Shown here one piece after another: positions 16,844 to 25,874 of a stretch of 64,000 nt of DNA (its first letter is position 1; every line of letters begins with the position of its first letter). The notes beneath the pieces were generated by a model. That model was not told the origin of the DNA. It made no database searches and saw nothing but the letters and a program-made list of their open reading frames with translations. The translations under genes and the position numbers were made by a program. This DNA comes from Labrys miyagiensis (GTDB lineage: Bacteria > Pseudomonadota > Alphaproteobacteria > Rhizobiales > Labraceae): assembly GCF_030160835.1 (NCBI RefSeq), contig NZ_BSPC01000058.1:124001-188000 (forward strand). The letters run 5' to 3'.

Positions 16844-18264
16844 CGGCCTGTAGCAAGACGGGAGACACCCGCTTCGCGCTCGGCCGCCTCGCGGCGCTTC
16901 ACCGCCTCGATATCGCGATAGGCATGAGCGGGGTGGTTCTCTGGAAGATAGGGCCCGGCCCCGAACAGCTTCTCACGCAAGGTACCGGGCTTGTAGGCTT
17001 CGGCATAAGCCTCGCGCTTCTGCAGTTCCGGCACGAGATAGCCGACCACGTCCTCGAAGCTTTCCGGGGTCACCGCATAGGCAAGGTTGAAGCCGTCGAC
17101 GTCGGTCTCCTCGACCCATTCCTGCAGCGTATCGGCAACCGTGGCGGCGGAGCCGACAAAAACAGGGCCGAGGCCGCCGATGCCGCCCCAGAGGGCAAGC
17201 TCCTCCATGGTCCAGGTCTTGTCCTCGCCGGCGAAGTGCTCGACGACAGAAATGATGGCGTTGGTCTCGACCTTCTTGATCGGGTCCGTCGGCTTATACT
17301 GGCCGAAATCGATACCACTCCAGCCGGAGAGGAACACCAGCGAGCCGTCATAGGAGGCGTAGGACTGGTACTCCCTGAACTTGGCCTGCGCCCTGGCGTC
17401 CGTCTCGTCGGCGATGACGGTGGTGAGGTTGTAGATCAGAATCTTGCGGGGATCGCGCCCGACCGCCGCGGCCTGGCGGCGGATATCGGCGACATAGGCC
17501 TTGAGCAGCGACTTGGTAGGCGCCGCCACGAAGACGCATTCGGCATGGCCGGCAGCAAAGGCCTTGCCTGGGCCGGAGGCGCCGGCCTGGTAGAGCACCG
17601 GCGTGCGCTGGGGCGAGGGCTCGGTGAGCTGATAGCCGGGCACCTCGAAGAATTTGCCCCTGTGGCCGATCTCATGGACCTTGGCGGGATCGGTGAAGAT
17701 GCGCCGCTCGCGGTCGCGCAATACCGCGCCCTCCTCCCACGAGCCCTCCAGGAGCTTGTAGAGCACCTCGACATATTCTTCGGCGACTTCGTAGCGGTTG
17801 TTGTGCTGGCGCAGCCCACCCTGGCTGATGTTCTTGGCACCGCTCTCCAGATAGGAGGTCACGATGTTCCAGCCGACGCGCCCCTTGGTGTGGTGGTCGG
17901 CCGTGGCGAGACGTCGGGCGAAGGTATAGGGGTGCTCGAAAGAGGTGGAGGCGGTGATGCCGATGCCCAGATGTTCCGTGGCGAGCGCGATGGGCGCGGC
18001 GAGTTGCAGGGGATCGTTCACCGGGATCTGCGCCGCCTGGTGAATGGCGTGATAGTTGGAGCCCTTGTAGACGTCGTAATAGCCGACGACGTCGGCGATG
18101 AAGATGCCGTCGAAAATGCCGCGCTCCAGCGTGCGGGCGAGATCCTGCCAGTAATCGAGATCCTTGTATTTCCATGACCTGTCGCGCGGATGCGCCCACA
18201 GGCCCGGCGATTGATGGCCGACGCAGTTCATGTCGAAGGCGTTGAAACGGATCTGGCGCGCCAT
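16840..18264 (-). CDS. FMNH2-dependent monooxygenase, NtaA/SnaA/DszA family
   Basis: 474 residues from the ATG at 18264 (GGAG upstream). This is a luciferase-like TIM barrel of the two-component type: RQIRFNAFDMNCVGHQSPGLW, KYKDLDYWQDLARTLERGIFDGIFIADV, the TADHHTKGRVGWNIVTS signature, VLYQAGASGPGKAFAAGHAE and the C-terminal YEAYKPGTLREKLFG-like motif. Members oxidise nitrilotriacetate, EDTA, dibenzothiophene sulfone and dimethyl sulfide, using FMNH2 from a separate reductase that is not seen here. It heads the Liv-type transporter operon, and an SfnB/DszC-like gene diverges from it 200 bases away, which favours an organosulfur or chelator substrate. Confidence 0.92.
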   Translation of the reverse strand: MARQIRFNAFDMNCVGHQSPGLWAHPRDRSWKYKDLDYWQDLARTLERGIFDGIFIADVVGYYDVYKGSNYHAIHQAAQIPVNDPLQLAAPIALATEHLGIGITASTSFEHPYTFARRLATADHHTKGRVGWNIVTSYLESGAKNISQGGLRQHNNRYEVAEEYVEVLYKLLEGSWEEGAVLRDRERRIFTDPAKVHEIGHRGKFFEVPGYQLTEPSPQRTPVLYQAGASGPGKAFAAGHAECVFVAAPTKSLLKAYVADIRRQAAAVGRDPRKILIYNLTTVIADETDARAQAKFREYQSYASYDGSLVFLSGWSGIDFGQYKPTDPIKKVETNAIISVVEHFAGEDKTWTMEELALWGGIGGLGPVFVGSAATVADTLQEWVEETDVDGFNLAYAVTPESFEDVVGYLVPELQKREAYAEAYKPGTLREKLFGAGPYLPENHPAHAYRDIEAVKRREAAEREAGVSRLATGR

Positions 18265-18276
18265 GCTGGTCTCCAA

Positions 18277-18464
18277 AGCTGAAATAAGTGCAGCGCCGCA
18301 CCGGGACGCCGCATCGAATACGCTATGAAAACGTCGCTCGATTCAAATGTCTAGTATTTTTATAGAAAATATATAAAGCTTTGACACTTGAGGCTCATCT
18401 GCCTCTGGACGGACCGCCTGAACCTGGCGGGCAAATTTTCTGAAAATCAAAGAGAAACAATAGG
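18277..18464. promoter_or_regulatory. Divergent promoter region of the monooxygenase and SfnB-like genes
   Basis: This gap of under 200 bases is clearly AT-richer than its surroundings (CTAGTATTTTTATAGAAAATATATAAAGC around 18350-18378) and contains TTGACAC at 18379. It must carry the promoters for both divergent units. No strong palindromic operator was recognised. Confidence 0.5.
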
Positions 18465-19700
18465 ATGACGCAGTCGCACTCGACGGTGGAAGCAGGATGG
18501 GGCAGCGGCCCCGGCGGCAATTACGAGGATCTGGCGTCGCAGTTCCGGCCGGTCTTTGCCAGGATTCGCGAGGGTGCCGTCACGCGGGAACTCAATCGCA
18601 CCCTGCCGCACGAACCGATCGCCTGGCTCAAGGATGCCCGTTTCGGAGCACTGCGCGTGCCGGCCGAGGAAGGCGGCTTCGGCGCCACCCTGCCACAGCT
18701 CTTCGCCTTGCTAGCCGAGCTCTCCCAGGCCGATTCCAACGTCACCCAGGCTCTGCGCGCCCATTTCGGCTTTGCCGAAGACATCGTCAATTCGCGTTCG
18801 CAGGACCGGCGCGACCGCTGGCTGCCGCGCCTCGCCAAGGGGGAGATCGCCGGCAGCGCCTGGACGGAGATCGGCGAGGCCAAACAGGCCGCCTTCTCTA
18901 CAATAGTCAAGCGGCGGGCGGACAAGGCGCATGTCACAGGCGCCAAATATTACACCACCGGTTCCCTCTTTGCCGACTGGATCGACATCGGCGCCAGCGG
19001 CGAAGATGGTACCTCGCTCTCTGCCGTGGTTTCGCGCCATGCGCCGGGCGTCAACGTCATCGATGACTGGGACGGCTTCGGTCAGATCCTCACCGCCAGC
19101 GGCACCACCACGTTCACCGATGCACCCGTGGACGCGCAGGACGTCATCATCGATGACGAGCGCTTCAAATACTCGGCGGCCTTCTACCAGTTGGTGCACC
19201 TGACCACCCTTGCCGGCATCGGCCGGGCTGTTACGGACGATGTCGCTCAGGCAGTGAAGGCTCGGCGGCGCAGCTATTCAAACGCCCCCTCCCCGCACCC
19301 GGCAGAGGACGCGCAAGTGCTGCAAATCGTCGGGCGCATCCGCGGTGCAGCCTATTCGGCAGGCGCCATCGTGCTGAAGTCTGCAGAGGCCCTGCAGCGT
19401 GCCTTTGATGCTCACTTCCAGAGCGATGCCGCGGCCGAGGAAAAGGCCAATGCGATCGCCGAACTTGAAGTTGCGCAGGCGCAGACTGTAGTCTCGAACT
19501 TGATTCTCGATGCTACGACCCTGCTGTTCGACGCCCTCGGCGCCTCCGCCACCCAGCGAACAAGCGCCTTCGACCGCTATTGGCGCAACGCCCGCACCTT
19601 GTCCTCACACAACCCCCGCATTTATAAAGACCGCATCGTCGGCGACTTCGCCGTCAACGGCACGCCGCCGCCCTATCAATGGCGCATCGGGCAGGTGTGA
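18465..19700 (+). CDS. Acyl-CoA-dehydrogenase-fold flavin monooxygenase, SfnB/DszC-like
   Basis: 411 residues with the acyl-CoA dehydrogenase fold but features of the FMNH2-dependent monooxygenase branch (SfnB, DszC, IsoB): PAEEGGFGATLPQLFALLAELSQADSNVTQALRAHFGF, SAWTEIGEAKQAAFSTIVKRR, YYTTGSLFADWIDIGA and the end SSHNPRIYKDRIVGDFAVNG with an RIG tail. DszC oxidises a sulfide to sulfone; SfnB acts in dimethyl sulfone use. It stands divergent from an NtaA/DszA-type gene, the same pairing as in desulfurisation clusters. The substrate is inference. The 414 bases after its stop hold no feature I can support. Confidence 0.88.
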   Translation: MTQSHSTVEAGWGSGPGGNYEDLASQFRPVFARIREGAVTRELNRTLPHEPIAWLKDARFGALRVPAEEGGFGATLPQLFALLAELSQADSNVTQALRAHFGFAEDIVNSRSQDRRDRWLPRLAKGEIAGSAWTEIGEAKQAAFSTIVKRRADKAHVTGAKYYTTGSLFADWIDIGASGEDGTSLSAVVSRHAPGVNVIDDWDGFGQILTASGTTTFTDAPVDAQDVIIDDERFKYSAAFYQLVHLTTLAGIGRAVTDDVAQAVKARRRSYSNAPSPHPAEDAQVLQIVGRIRGAAYSAGAIVLKSAEALQRAFDAHFQSDAAAEEKANAIAELEVAQAQTVVSNLILDATTLLFDALGASATQRTSAFDRYWRNARTLSSHNPRIYKDRIVGDFAVNGTPPPYQWRIGQV

Positions 19701-20114
19701 GGAGCCAACCTGGCTTTCAACCAGGCACGGCGCAGAAAGTCATGGGTGGCCGGGGCCGTTACCCTTACTTCTTCCTCCGCCCCGGCATTGTTCTCTTTCG
19801 CCTTGATTGGAGCGGTCGTAGCTTCCGCTAGCCTCGCATTTGTCCAACCTGGCGGCTACCTCTCCCTCGCCCGGTTGCTTCCCTGAAGCTGACCAAGGAG
19901 ATCGAAGCGACTCTCGTGAGGCGAGCCGGCCCATAAAAGGCGCTATGCGAACAAAGCCATTCCAGACGAGGAAGTATAAAGGAGCTGGGGGTATCAAGCC
20001 GTCATTTTGCTCTCGATGATCTCAAAAGGCTCCAGTGCGCTGGCGCGATGAAGTCGCGATAACCTGACAGTGCCAACGGAGAGCTATGTCTGAAGCGCAA
20101 CTTTCAACTGGAGG

Positions 20115-20537
20115 TTACTCACCGTGCCGTATCAGCCGTGCAAGGCGGCGCGCGGTTTCACGCACAAGTTCGTCGAACTCGCGATTCTTCGCCGCATCAC
20201 CGAAGTCGACGACATCGAGTTTCAGGCTGCGCAAACTGGGTCCGCCGCGAACCGATTTCAGCCGGTTCGGGTGAGCACGCGTGAACGCGTCCAGGAAGGT
20301 GCTCTTCTCGGCTTGCGAGAAATGGCAGATCTCGAAAATGATTTCGAGATGCGGGGCCGGGATGGGTACCGGATACGCCGGACTGGAAATGTGCGAGACG
20401 AAGCTGCGATTTTTTCCTAGAGCGGTTGCAAGCCGCTGCCGAGTGCCGGAGGGACGCTGATCGAGGATATCACGAAGAATCCTCTTGTAGGTCTCGACTC
20501 TGGCGGCCTTGCTGCTGGGGTTCGGAGCGTTATTCAT
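20115..20537 (-). CDS. Small putative DNA-binding regulator
   Basis: 140 residues. The first half reads like a Cro/CI-type helix-turn-helix (YKRILRDILDQRPSGTRQRLATALGKNRSFVSHI), where the GTRQRLATALGK-NRSFVSH segment forms the two helices. The second half (EIIFEICHFSQAEKSTFLDAFTRAHP) is a helical domain without a recognised name. It is the last gene of the leftward triose-kinase/transporter run, 87 bases after HPr, and could regulate it. The family assignment is tentative. Confidence 0.55.
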   Translation of the reverse strand: MNNAPNPSSKAARVETYKRILRDILDQRPSGTRQRLATALGKNRSFVSHISSPAYPVPIPAPHLEIIFEICHFSQAEKSTFLDAFTRAHPNRLKSVRGGPSLRSLKLDVVDFGDAAKNREFDELVRETARRLARLIRHGE

Positions 20538-20624
20538 CAGGCGTTCTTGACCCCGGCAAAGTGCCCGTCGGCAAGTCCACCCGGCGCAATCTTGTCAGTG
20601 AAACGAAGCTCGCTCATGTGCCTA

Positions 20625-20936
20625 TCAAGCTCCGTCATCGCTGTGACCTACCCTATCCTCGTGAAAGTCGAGAGCGACCAGCTCCTGCAGCGCGGCAAGC
20701 GCGGCACGGGCATCATGGCCGGTGGCGCGAAAATGAAGGACCGCACCCTTCCTTGCCTTTATCGCCATGACCTTGACGATGCTCTTAGCATCGACCCACG
20801 GGCCGTTTGGCGCTGTTGCGACCTCAACATGCGCCGCAAAGGTCTTGGCGAGCCTGGTGAGCTTTACAGAAGGCCGCGCATGAAGCCCGATTGGATTCGT
20901 CAGTGGCGTCGACGAGGTCGCCGTGAAGTCATCCAT
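20625..20936 (-). CDS. HPr-family phosphocarrier protein
   Basis: 103 residues. The active-site stretch NPIGLHARPSVKL places the phosphorylated histidine at residue 19; the regulatory serine position is Ser52 in DAKSIVKVMAIKARKGA. The N- and C-terminal extensions make it longer than the usual 85-90 residues. It lies about 100 bases after dhaM in the same direction. In PTS-type dihydroxyacetone systems phosphate passes from enzyme I and HPr to DhaM, so a dedicated HPr beside dhaM makes sense. No enzyme I gene is present, so it must use one encoded elsewhere. Confidence 0.9.
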   Translation of the reverse strand: MDDFTATSSTPLTNPIGLHARPSVKLTRLAKTFAAHVEVATAPNGPWVDAKSIVKVMAIKARKGAVLHFRATGHDARAALAALQELVALDFHEDRVGHSDDGA

Positions 20937-21032
20937 GTAACGTCTCGATCCTATGCATGTGATACCACCAGGACATGCCTGATCGTGGCGATGGCACCGC
21001 GATGCGAAACGGCCTTTGTCGCGCGGGGGCGG

Positions 21033-21419
21033 TCATCGCGACCACTCCTCCGCAATGTGTCGCACCGTAGCCAGGCTGGCGCCGCCCGAGGCTTCGGTCG
21101 CGGCGATCACCGCCCCCTCGACGATCGGGGCGTTGCATATCACAACGCGGTCGCGCCAGTCCTCGCGAAGCATTTCAACCGCCATCTGGCTATTGGTCTC
21201 TGCTCCTCCAAGATCGACAAGGATGGCAACTCCAGCCTCTGACCAGGCGCGATGAATAGCCTCCGTGATAGCCTGGAAGTTCGTCCCGAGGCCGCCAGCC
21301 GTATCGCCGCCAGTCCAGGCGATGCGAACGTCTTCGCCGACCATCTGACGCACCATGTCCGCAGCGCCTTCGGCCACTTTGGGGGAATGCGATACAATGA
21401 CTATGCCAACATTGGTCAT
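21033..21419 (-). CDS. dhaM: Dihydroxyacetone kinase phosphoryl donor subunit DhaM (EIIA-man type)
   Basis: 128 residues from the ATG at 21419; an upstream in-frame start at 21443 adds eight basic residues. The EIIA-mannose fold begins NVGIVIVSHS, with the phospho-histidine at residue 11, and continues with GGDTAGGLGTNFQAI and ILVDLGGAETNSQMAVEML, as in DhaM. It lacks the fused HPr and enzyme-I-like domains of the E. coli protein; HPr is instead the next gene. Normally it rephosphorylates ADP held in a DhaL subunit. The only DhaL here is fused to DhaK (27627-29330), which is usually ATP-dependent, so its partner is an open question. Confidence 0.88.
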   Translation of the reverse strand: MTNVGIVIVSHSPKVAEGAADMVRQMVGEDVRIAWTGGDTAGGLGTNFQAITEAIHRAWSEAGVAILVDLGGAETNSQMAVEMLREDWRDRVVICNAPIVEGAVIAATEASGGASLATVRHIAEEWSR

Positions 21420-21539
21420 CAGCTTTCTCCGTACTCCTCGCAAAAGCGGCGATCACAGGTGACGAAGAGCGGGCGGCGGGATCCATCTGACCGATCGAGC
21501 GCATGTTGTTTTTTCTTAGGGCGCGCATATCAGGGGCCT

Positions 21540-22556
21540 TCACGTTGCAATTCGAATTCCATTTTGGTCGAAGTACAGCGGTCTGACGAGAACGATGCCG
21601 ACCTCGTCGCCCACCGCGAGGCCAGCGTCAGGGTCAACAAGCGTGACGACTTCGTGTTGGTCGATCTTGATGTGCAGATGGTTCTGGTCGCCTAGATGCT
21701 CGATCCAGGTCACACGGCCATGCGCCTCGGCTCCCCGCGCCTTGGCGATTCGAAGGTGCTCGGTGCGCGCGCCGATTGTCGTAGCCTCCGAGGGCGCGGC
21801 AATGCCCGGCAAGAGGCGGCGTGGCAAGAGGTTTATCGAGGGCTGGCCGAGGCGGGCCGCGACATAGAGGCTGTTGGGAGTCTCGTATATCTGGCGCGGC
21901 GTGCCGATCTGCGCGATTCGCCCCGATTGAATGACGCCGATCGTGGTCGCCATTGTCATTGCTTCGATCTGATCGTGAGTTACATAGAGAAGGGTCGCGC
22001 CGAGCTCCATCTGAATGCGCTTAAGCTCGAGCCGCAGATCGGCGCGTAGTTTCGCATCGAGCGAAGACAGGGGTTCATCCATCAGATAGATGGCGGGGCG
22101 GCGCACCAGCGCCCGACCCAGCGCCACACGCTGCATCTCGCCACCCGATAGGTTCGTCGCGCGATTGCCAAGCTTGCTCTCAATGTGCAACAGCGCGGCC
22201 GTTTCCGTCACCTTGCGCCGGATCTCGTCTTCAGGCGTTCGCCGCGTCGGGGAGCGCAGGGGGAAAGCGAGATTGTCGTACACTGACAGATGTGGATAGA
22301 GTGAATACTGCTGGAAAACGAAGGCTACATCTCGCGCAGCCGGCGGCGCCGCCGTGACGTCGCGGTCCCCTATGGCCACCCGCCCGTGGTCGGGCACCTC
22401 AAGGCCCGCGACAAGACGCAGCGTGGTGGTCTTGCCCGCCCCCGTCGGCCCGAGCAGAACCATGAAGGAGCCGTCGGCGATTTCGATCGTAAGGTCACTC
22501 ACCGCGACCGTATCGCCGAAGTGCTTCGTCACATTGGCAAGGACGACATCAGCCAT
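21540..22556 (-). CDS. ABC transporter ATP-binding protein, glycerol/UgpC-MalK type (second)
   Basis: 338 residues from the ATG at 22556, overlapping the previous stop by 8 bases. Walker A GPTGAGKTT, signature NLSGGEMQRVALGRAL, Walker B IYLMDEPLSSLDAKL and H-loop YVTHDQIEAM are intact, and a TOBE-like regulatory domain follows (RTEHLRIAKARGAEAHGRVTWIEHLGDQNHLHIKI). The GPTGAGKTT form instead of GPSGCGKTT, and the pairing with a second ATPase, are characteristic of the two-ATPase glycerol transporter of rhizobia (GlpST). It is the last ABC gene of the run. Confidence 0.9.
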   Translation of the reverse strand: MADVVLANVTKHFGDTVAVSDLTIEIADGSFMVLLGPTGAGKTTTLRLVAGLEVPDHGRVAIGDRDVTAAPPAARDVAFVFQQYSLYPHLSVYDNLAFPLRSPTRRTPEDEIRRKVTETAALLHIESKLGNRATNLSGGEMQRVALGRALVRRPAIYLMDEPLSSLDAKLRADLRLELKRIQMELGATLLYVTHDQIEAMTMATTIGVIQSGRIAQIGTPRQIYETPNSLYVAARLGQPSINLLPRRLLPGIAAPSEATTIGARTEHLRIAKARGAEAHGRVTWIEHLGDQNHLHIKIDQHEVVTLVDPDAGLAVGDEVGIVLVRPLYFDQNGIRIAT

Positions 22557-23646
22557 GAAGAGGCCCATCGGTTAGAGCCGTCGAGATCGCGCGTCCGCTC
22601 GCCTTGTCGAAGAGCGAGAGCTTCTCCGGCTTGAGCGCGAGGCTCAGCCGCTCACCAATGCTCAGAATGAAATCGGCGGGCGCGCGAGCCCGCAGAGTTC
22701 CGTGGGGAGTCGTCATGGTGACGATCTGGGTCGTGCCGAGGTATTCGACGCCAAAGACGACACCCCGCAGGGCGCCACCATCGGCGAATTGCACATGTTC
22801 CGGACGCACGCCCAGGATGAATTCGCCTTCGCCCAAACTTTCATGGATCCTTGGGACGCCGATCTCGCCGCCTTCGACGCGAACTTTTTCCGCGCCCTTC
22901 TCAACATTGCCATGGAAGCTCAGGAAATTCATCGGAGGCGAGCCAATGAAATCGGCGACGAACAAGCTCGCCGGCTTGTCGTAGATGTTGCGGGGCGTGT
23001 CGAGCTGTTCGATAAGGCCACCGTTCATCACGGCGATTTTGTCGGCCATTGCCATGGCCTCAAGCTGATCATGTGTCACATAAATCGTCGTCGACTTGAG
23101 CCGGTCGTGCAATGCGCGCAGCTCGCCGGTCATGACATGGCGGAATTCCGTATCGAGGGCGCCGAGCGGCTCGTCCATCAGGAAGGCCTTGGGCTGGCGC
23201 ACGATTGCACGCCCGAGTGCGACACGCTGGCGGTCGCCCGAGGACAGTCCAGACACCGAACGATTGAGGAGATGGGGGATCTGTAAAATCTGGGCCGCCT
23301 GCGCGACGCGCTCGCGGATCTCAGCGCGGCCCATGCCCTGGCTCTTGAGCGGGAAGCCTATATTTTGGCGAACGCTCATATGGGGATAGAGCGCGAAGAG
23401 CTGGAAGACGAAGGCGATATCGCGCTGCGCCGCGCGCTTGAGGCTCACATCCTCCCCGTCAAGAAAAATACACCCGGAAGTCGGCAATTCGAGGCCGGCT
23501 ATCATCCTCAGCGTCGTCGTCTTGCCGCAGCCTGACGGACCCAACAGGCAGAAGAACTCGCCATCCTGGATCGTGAAGGTCGAGTTCTTGACAGCGACGA
23601 AATCACCGAAGGCCTTTTGGAGATTGTCGACCTTGATTTCCGCCAT
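22549..23646 (-). CDS. ABC transporter ATP-binding protein, glycerol/UgpC-MalK type (first)
   Basis: 365 residues from the ATG at 23646. Walker A GPSGCGKTT, signature LSSGDRQRVALGRAI (LSSGD in place of LSGGQ), Walker B FLMDEPLGALDTEF and YVTHDQLEAMAMAD are visible, followed by a TOBE domain with ILGVRPEHVQFADG. Together with the next gene it should form a heterodimeric ATPase, unlike the single MalK homodimer of most sugar importers. This pattern is known from the glycerol importer of Rhizobium leguminosarum. Confidence 0.9.
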   Translation of the reverse strand: MAEIKVDNLQKAFGDFVAVKNSTFTIQDGEFFCLLGPSGCGKTTTLRMIAGLELPTSGCIFLDGEDVSLKRAAQRDIAFVFQLFALYPHMSVRQNIGFPLKSQGMGRAEIRERVAQAAQILQIPHLLNRSVSGLSSGDRQRVALGRAIVRQPKAFLMDEPLGALDTEFRHVMTGELRALHDRLKSTTIYVTHDQLEAMAMADKIAVMNGGLIEQLDTPRNIYDKPASLFVADFIGSPPMNFLSFHGNVEKGAEKVRVEGGEIGVPRIHESLGEGEFILGVRPEHVQFADGGALRGVVFGVEYLGTTQIVTMTTPHGTLRARAPADFILSIGERLSLALKPEKLSLFDKASGRAISTALTDGPLHG

Positions 23647-23656
23647 TGCGCGAGCC

Positions 23657-23869
23657 TCAATCAGGTAGCTTGGTGACAATCGTAAACATCACGACGCCAA
23701 TCAGGATCGTCACGAACGAATAGGTGTAAAGCACCAAAAGGAAGGGCTGGCAGAGCATCACGACGCCGAGCGTGATGATTGCGGTCGCGACATTCTCCCA
23801 CGGCCCACGACGGAAGAGCCGCCGCCGCGGCGCCGCCTGCGTCTTTGCTTCCTGCTTGATCATGGTCAT
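23657..23869 (-). CDS. DUF2160 small membrane protein of the glycerol-type transporter
   Basis: 70 residues from the ATG at 23869, which overlaps the permease stop (ATGA). After a short basic N-terminus (RRRLFRRGPWENVATAI) two membrane helices follow (TLGVVMLCQPFLLVLYTYS and FVTILIGVVMFTIV). This is the GlpU/DUF2160 family, found almost only between permease and ATPase genes of glycerol-type ABC operons. Its job is unknown; the genomic linkage is the strongest pointer to the substrate class. Confidence 0.85.
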   Translation of the reverse strand: MTMIKQEAKTQAAPRRRLFRRGPWENVATAIITLGVVMLCQPFLLVLYTYSFVTILIGVVMFTIVTKLPD

Positions 23870-24819
23870 CGGCGCATTGCCCCAAATGTAATGCCCCGCA
23901 GCAGGTGCTTGCGCAGCAATATCGTGAACACGACAATGGGGATCAGGAACAAAGTCGTGCCTGCAGCGACTGCCGGCCAGTCCTGACCGCCCTCGCCGAT
24001 GATGAAGGGGATAAAGGGCGGTGTCGTCTGTGCATCGCCCGATGTAAGCAGAACCGCAAAGGCGTATTCGTTCCAGGCGAAGATCAGGCAAAAGATCGCG
24101 GTCGCGGCAATACCGGTCGCGGCTTGCGGCAGCACGACCTTGCGAAAGGCCTGCAAGCGCGTGTAGCCGTCGATCATCGCTGCTTCTTCATATTCACGCG
24201 GAATCTCGTCGATGAAGCCCTTCAGGAGCCATACCGCGAGCGAGACGTTGACCGCCGTATAAAGAAGAATCATGCCGAGCTTGGTGTCGGTGAGGCCGAG
24301 TTCTCGGTACATGAGATAAATCGGGATTGCGACCGCGATGGGAGGCATCATCCTGGTCGACAAAATGAAGAACAGCAGATCGTCCTTGAGCGGCACCTTG
24401 AAGCGGGAGAAACCGTAGGCGGCCAAAGTGCCGAGTGCGACGGCGAGGAAGGTCGATCCAAAGCCGATGATGAGCGAGTTGATGTAGCGCGGAATGTATT
24501 TGGATGGGCCTGCGATCACCATGTTGCGCGAGCGTACCAGCCGATTGTACCAAGTCTGGGCCGGCGGCAGCGTTGCGATGAAGTCTGGCGTCTGGCGGGT
24601 GCGCGTCGTGAATAGATTGACATAACCCTCCAGCGATGGCTCGAACAAGATCTTGGGAGGGTAGCTGATGGAGTCCGGAGGCGTCTTGAAGCCGGTCAGA
24701 ACGATCCACACCAGCGGCACCATCGAGACGACCGCGTAGAGGATGACGAGCGCGCCAGCGATCAGCTTGGTGAGACGGCTCGGTTCGACGATCGAGTGAG
24801 CGGCGATGCTACCTGTCAT
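23866..24819 (-). CDS. ABC transporter permease, MalG-like (glycerol type)
   Basis: 317 residues from the ATG at 24819, overlapping the upstream permease stop by 4 bases. Six membrane segments are visible; the first is LIAGALVILYAVVSMVPLVWIVLTGF. The EAA loop reads EIPREYEEAAMIDGYTRLQAFRKVVLPQAATG, a near-perfect coupling motif. A longer N-terminal frame to 25101 is shadow sequence. A periplasmic loop (TRQTPDFIATLPPAQTWYNRLVRS) matches the glycerol-importer subgroup. Confidence 0.92.
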   Translation of the reverse strand: MTGSIAAHSIVEPSRLTKLIAGALVILYAVVSMVPLVWIVLTGFKTPPDSISYPPKILFEPSLEGYVNLFTTRTRQTPDFIATLPPAQTWYNRLVRSRNMVIAGPSKYIPRYINSLIIGFGSTFLAVALGTLAAYGFSRFKVPLKDDLLFFILSTRMMPPIAVAIPIYLMYRELGLTDTKLGMILLYTAVNVSLAVWLLKGFIDEIPREYEEAAMIDGYTRLQAFRKVVLPQAATGIAATAIFCLIFAWNEYAFAVLLTSGDAQTTPPFIPFIIGEGGQDWPAVAAGTTLFLIPIVVFTILLRKHLLRGITFGAMRR

Positions 24820-25784
24820 TTCTGTTTCACCCGGTTGAGCGCCTTCACATAGATATTGGCGAGGCCGAAGATGGTCACAAACAGGATGACCGCGAAGGCC
24901 GAGGAATAGCCCGTCGTCCATTTCTCGAAGGCTTCGCGTTTCAAGGTGATCGAGGCCAGTTCCGTGGTCGAACCGGGGCCGCCATTGGTCAACAGATTGA
25001 CCATATCGAACATCTTGAAGTTCTCGATGCCGCGAAACAACACGGCGAGCATGATGAAAGGCAGGGCGAGCGGCAGGGTGATCGACCAGAACTGCCGCCA
25101 TTTCGACGCGCGGTCGACCTCGGCAGCCTCATAGATGTAATCCGGAATTGAGCGCAGGCCCGCCAAGCAGATGAGCATGACGTAGGGCGTCCACATCCAC
25201 ACGTCGACGATGACGATCGACCAGGGTGCCAGACGCACGTCACCAATCATTTGAAAGGAAGATGGATCGACGCCCGTGAAGAAGGCAATGATGTAATTGA
25301 AGAGGCCGGTCTGCGGCTGGTAGAGGAAGGTCCAGAAATTGCCGACGACGGCCGGCGACAGCATCATCGGGATCAGGATCACTGTCGTCCAGAATCCATG
25401 TCCCCTGAATTTGCGATCGATCAAATAAGCGAGCGCGAAGCCGAGCACCGTCTCGATGGCGACCGTGGACACGACGAAGCGTGCCGTGACCTGCATGCCG
25501 TGCCAGATGTCGGGATCGCTGAGCAGGTCGGAATAACGCTCCACACCCAACCATTTTATCGGCGCATTCGGCCTGTTCGCCTTGTAATTGGTGAACGACA
25601 GCCGAATGGTCCAGATCAAAGGAAAGATGTTGATCGCCAGAAGCAGCAGCATGGTTGGGGTGATGAAAAGCCAGGCGATCGCCCGGTCCGAGAGCCCGCG
25701 AACACGCTTGGCGATCTTTGGGGAGGTCAAGCCAGCGGTTCGTTCGGCCAGCGTCTCAACGGGGCGCATTTCCAGCATTCGCAT
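24816..25784 (-). CDS. ABC transporter permease, MalF-like (glycerol type)
   Basis: 322 residues from the ATG at 25784 (a GTG three bases upstream is possible). Six membrane helices are visible, starting IAWLFITPTMLLLLAINIFPLIWTIRLSF. The coupling loop is SIPDYIYEAAEVDRASKWRQFWSITLPLALP. It pairs with the MalG-like permease through an ATGA overlap. Confidence 0.92.
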   Translation of the reverse strand: MRMLEMRPVETLAERTAGLTSPKIAKRVRGLSDRAIAWLFITPTMLLLLAINIFPLIWTIRLSFTNYKANRPNAPIKWLGVERYSDLLSDPDIWHGMQVTARFVVSTVAIETVLGFALAYLIDRKFRGHGFWTTVILIPMMLSPAVVGNFWTFLYQPQTGLFNYIIAFFTGVDPSSFQMIGDVRLAPWSIVIVDVWMWTPYVMLICLAGLRSIPDYIYEAAEVDRASKWRQFWSITLPLALPFIMLAVLFRGIENFKMFDMVNLLTNGGPGSTTELASITLKREAFEKWTTGYSSAFAVILFVTIFGLANIYVKALNRVKQK

Positions 25785-25874
25785 CACCCATCAGAGCCTT
25801 GGGGAGTGGGCTCCATACGCCGCATTACGGCAACGAAGTGGAGCCCAGCACAGGCTTTTGAGGAAGACGGCGGA

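Noticed and set aside
16834-18177. 447-residue plus-strand frame opposite the monooxygenase
   Set aside because: Antisense of the NtaA-type gene; its low-complexity G/A/V/D/R composition is typical of shadow frames.
19701-20114. Possible gene or RNA between the SfnB-like gene and the regulator
   Set aside because: Only short shadow frames; no promoter, hairpin or domain convincing enough.
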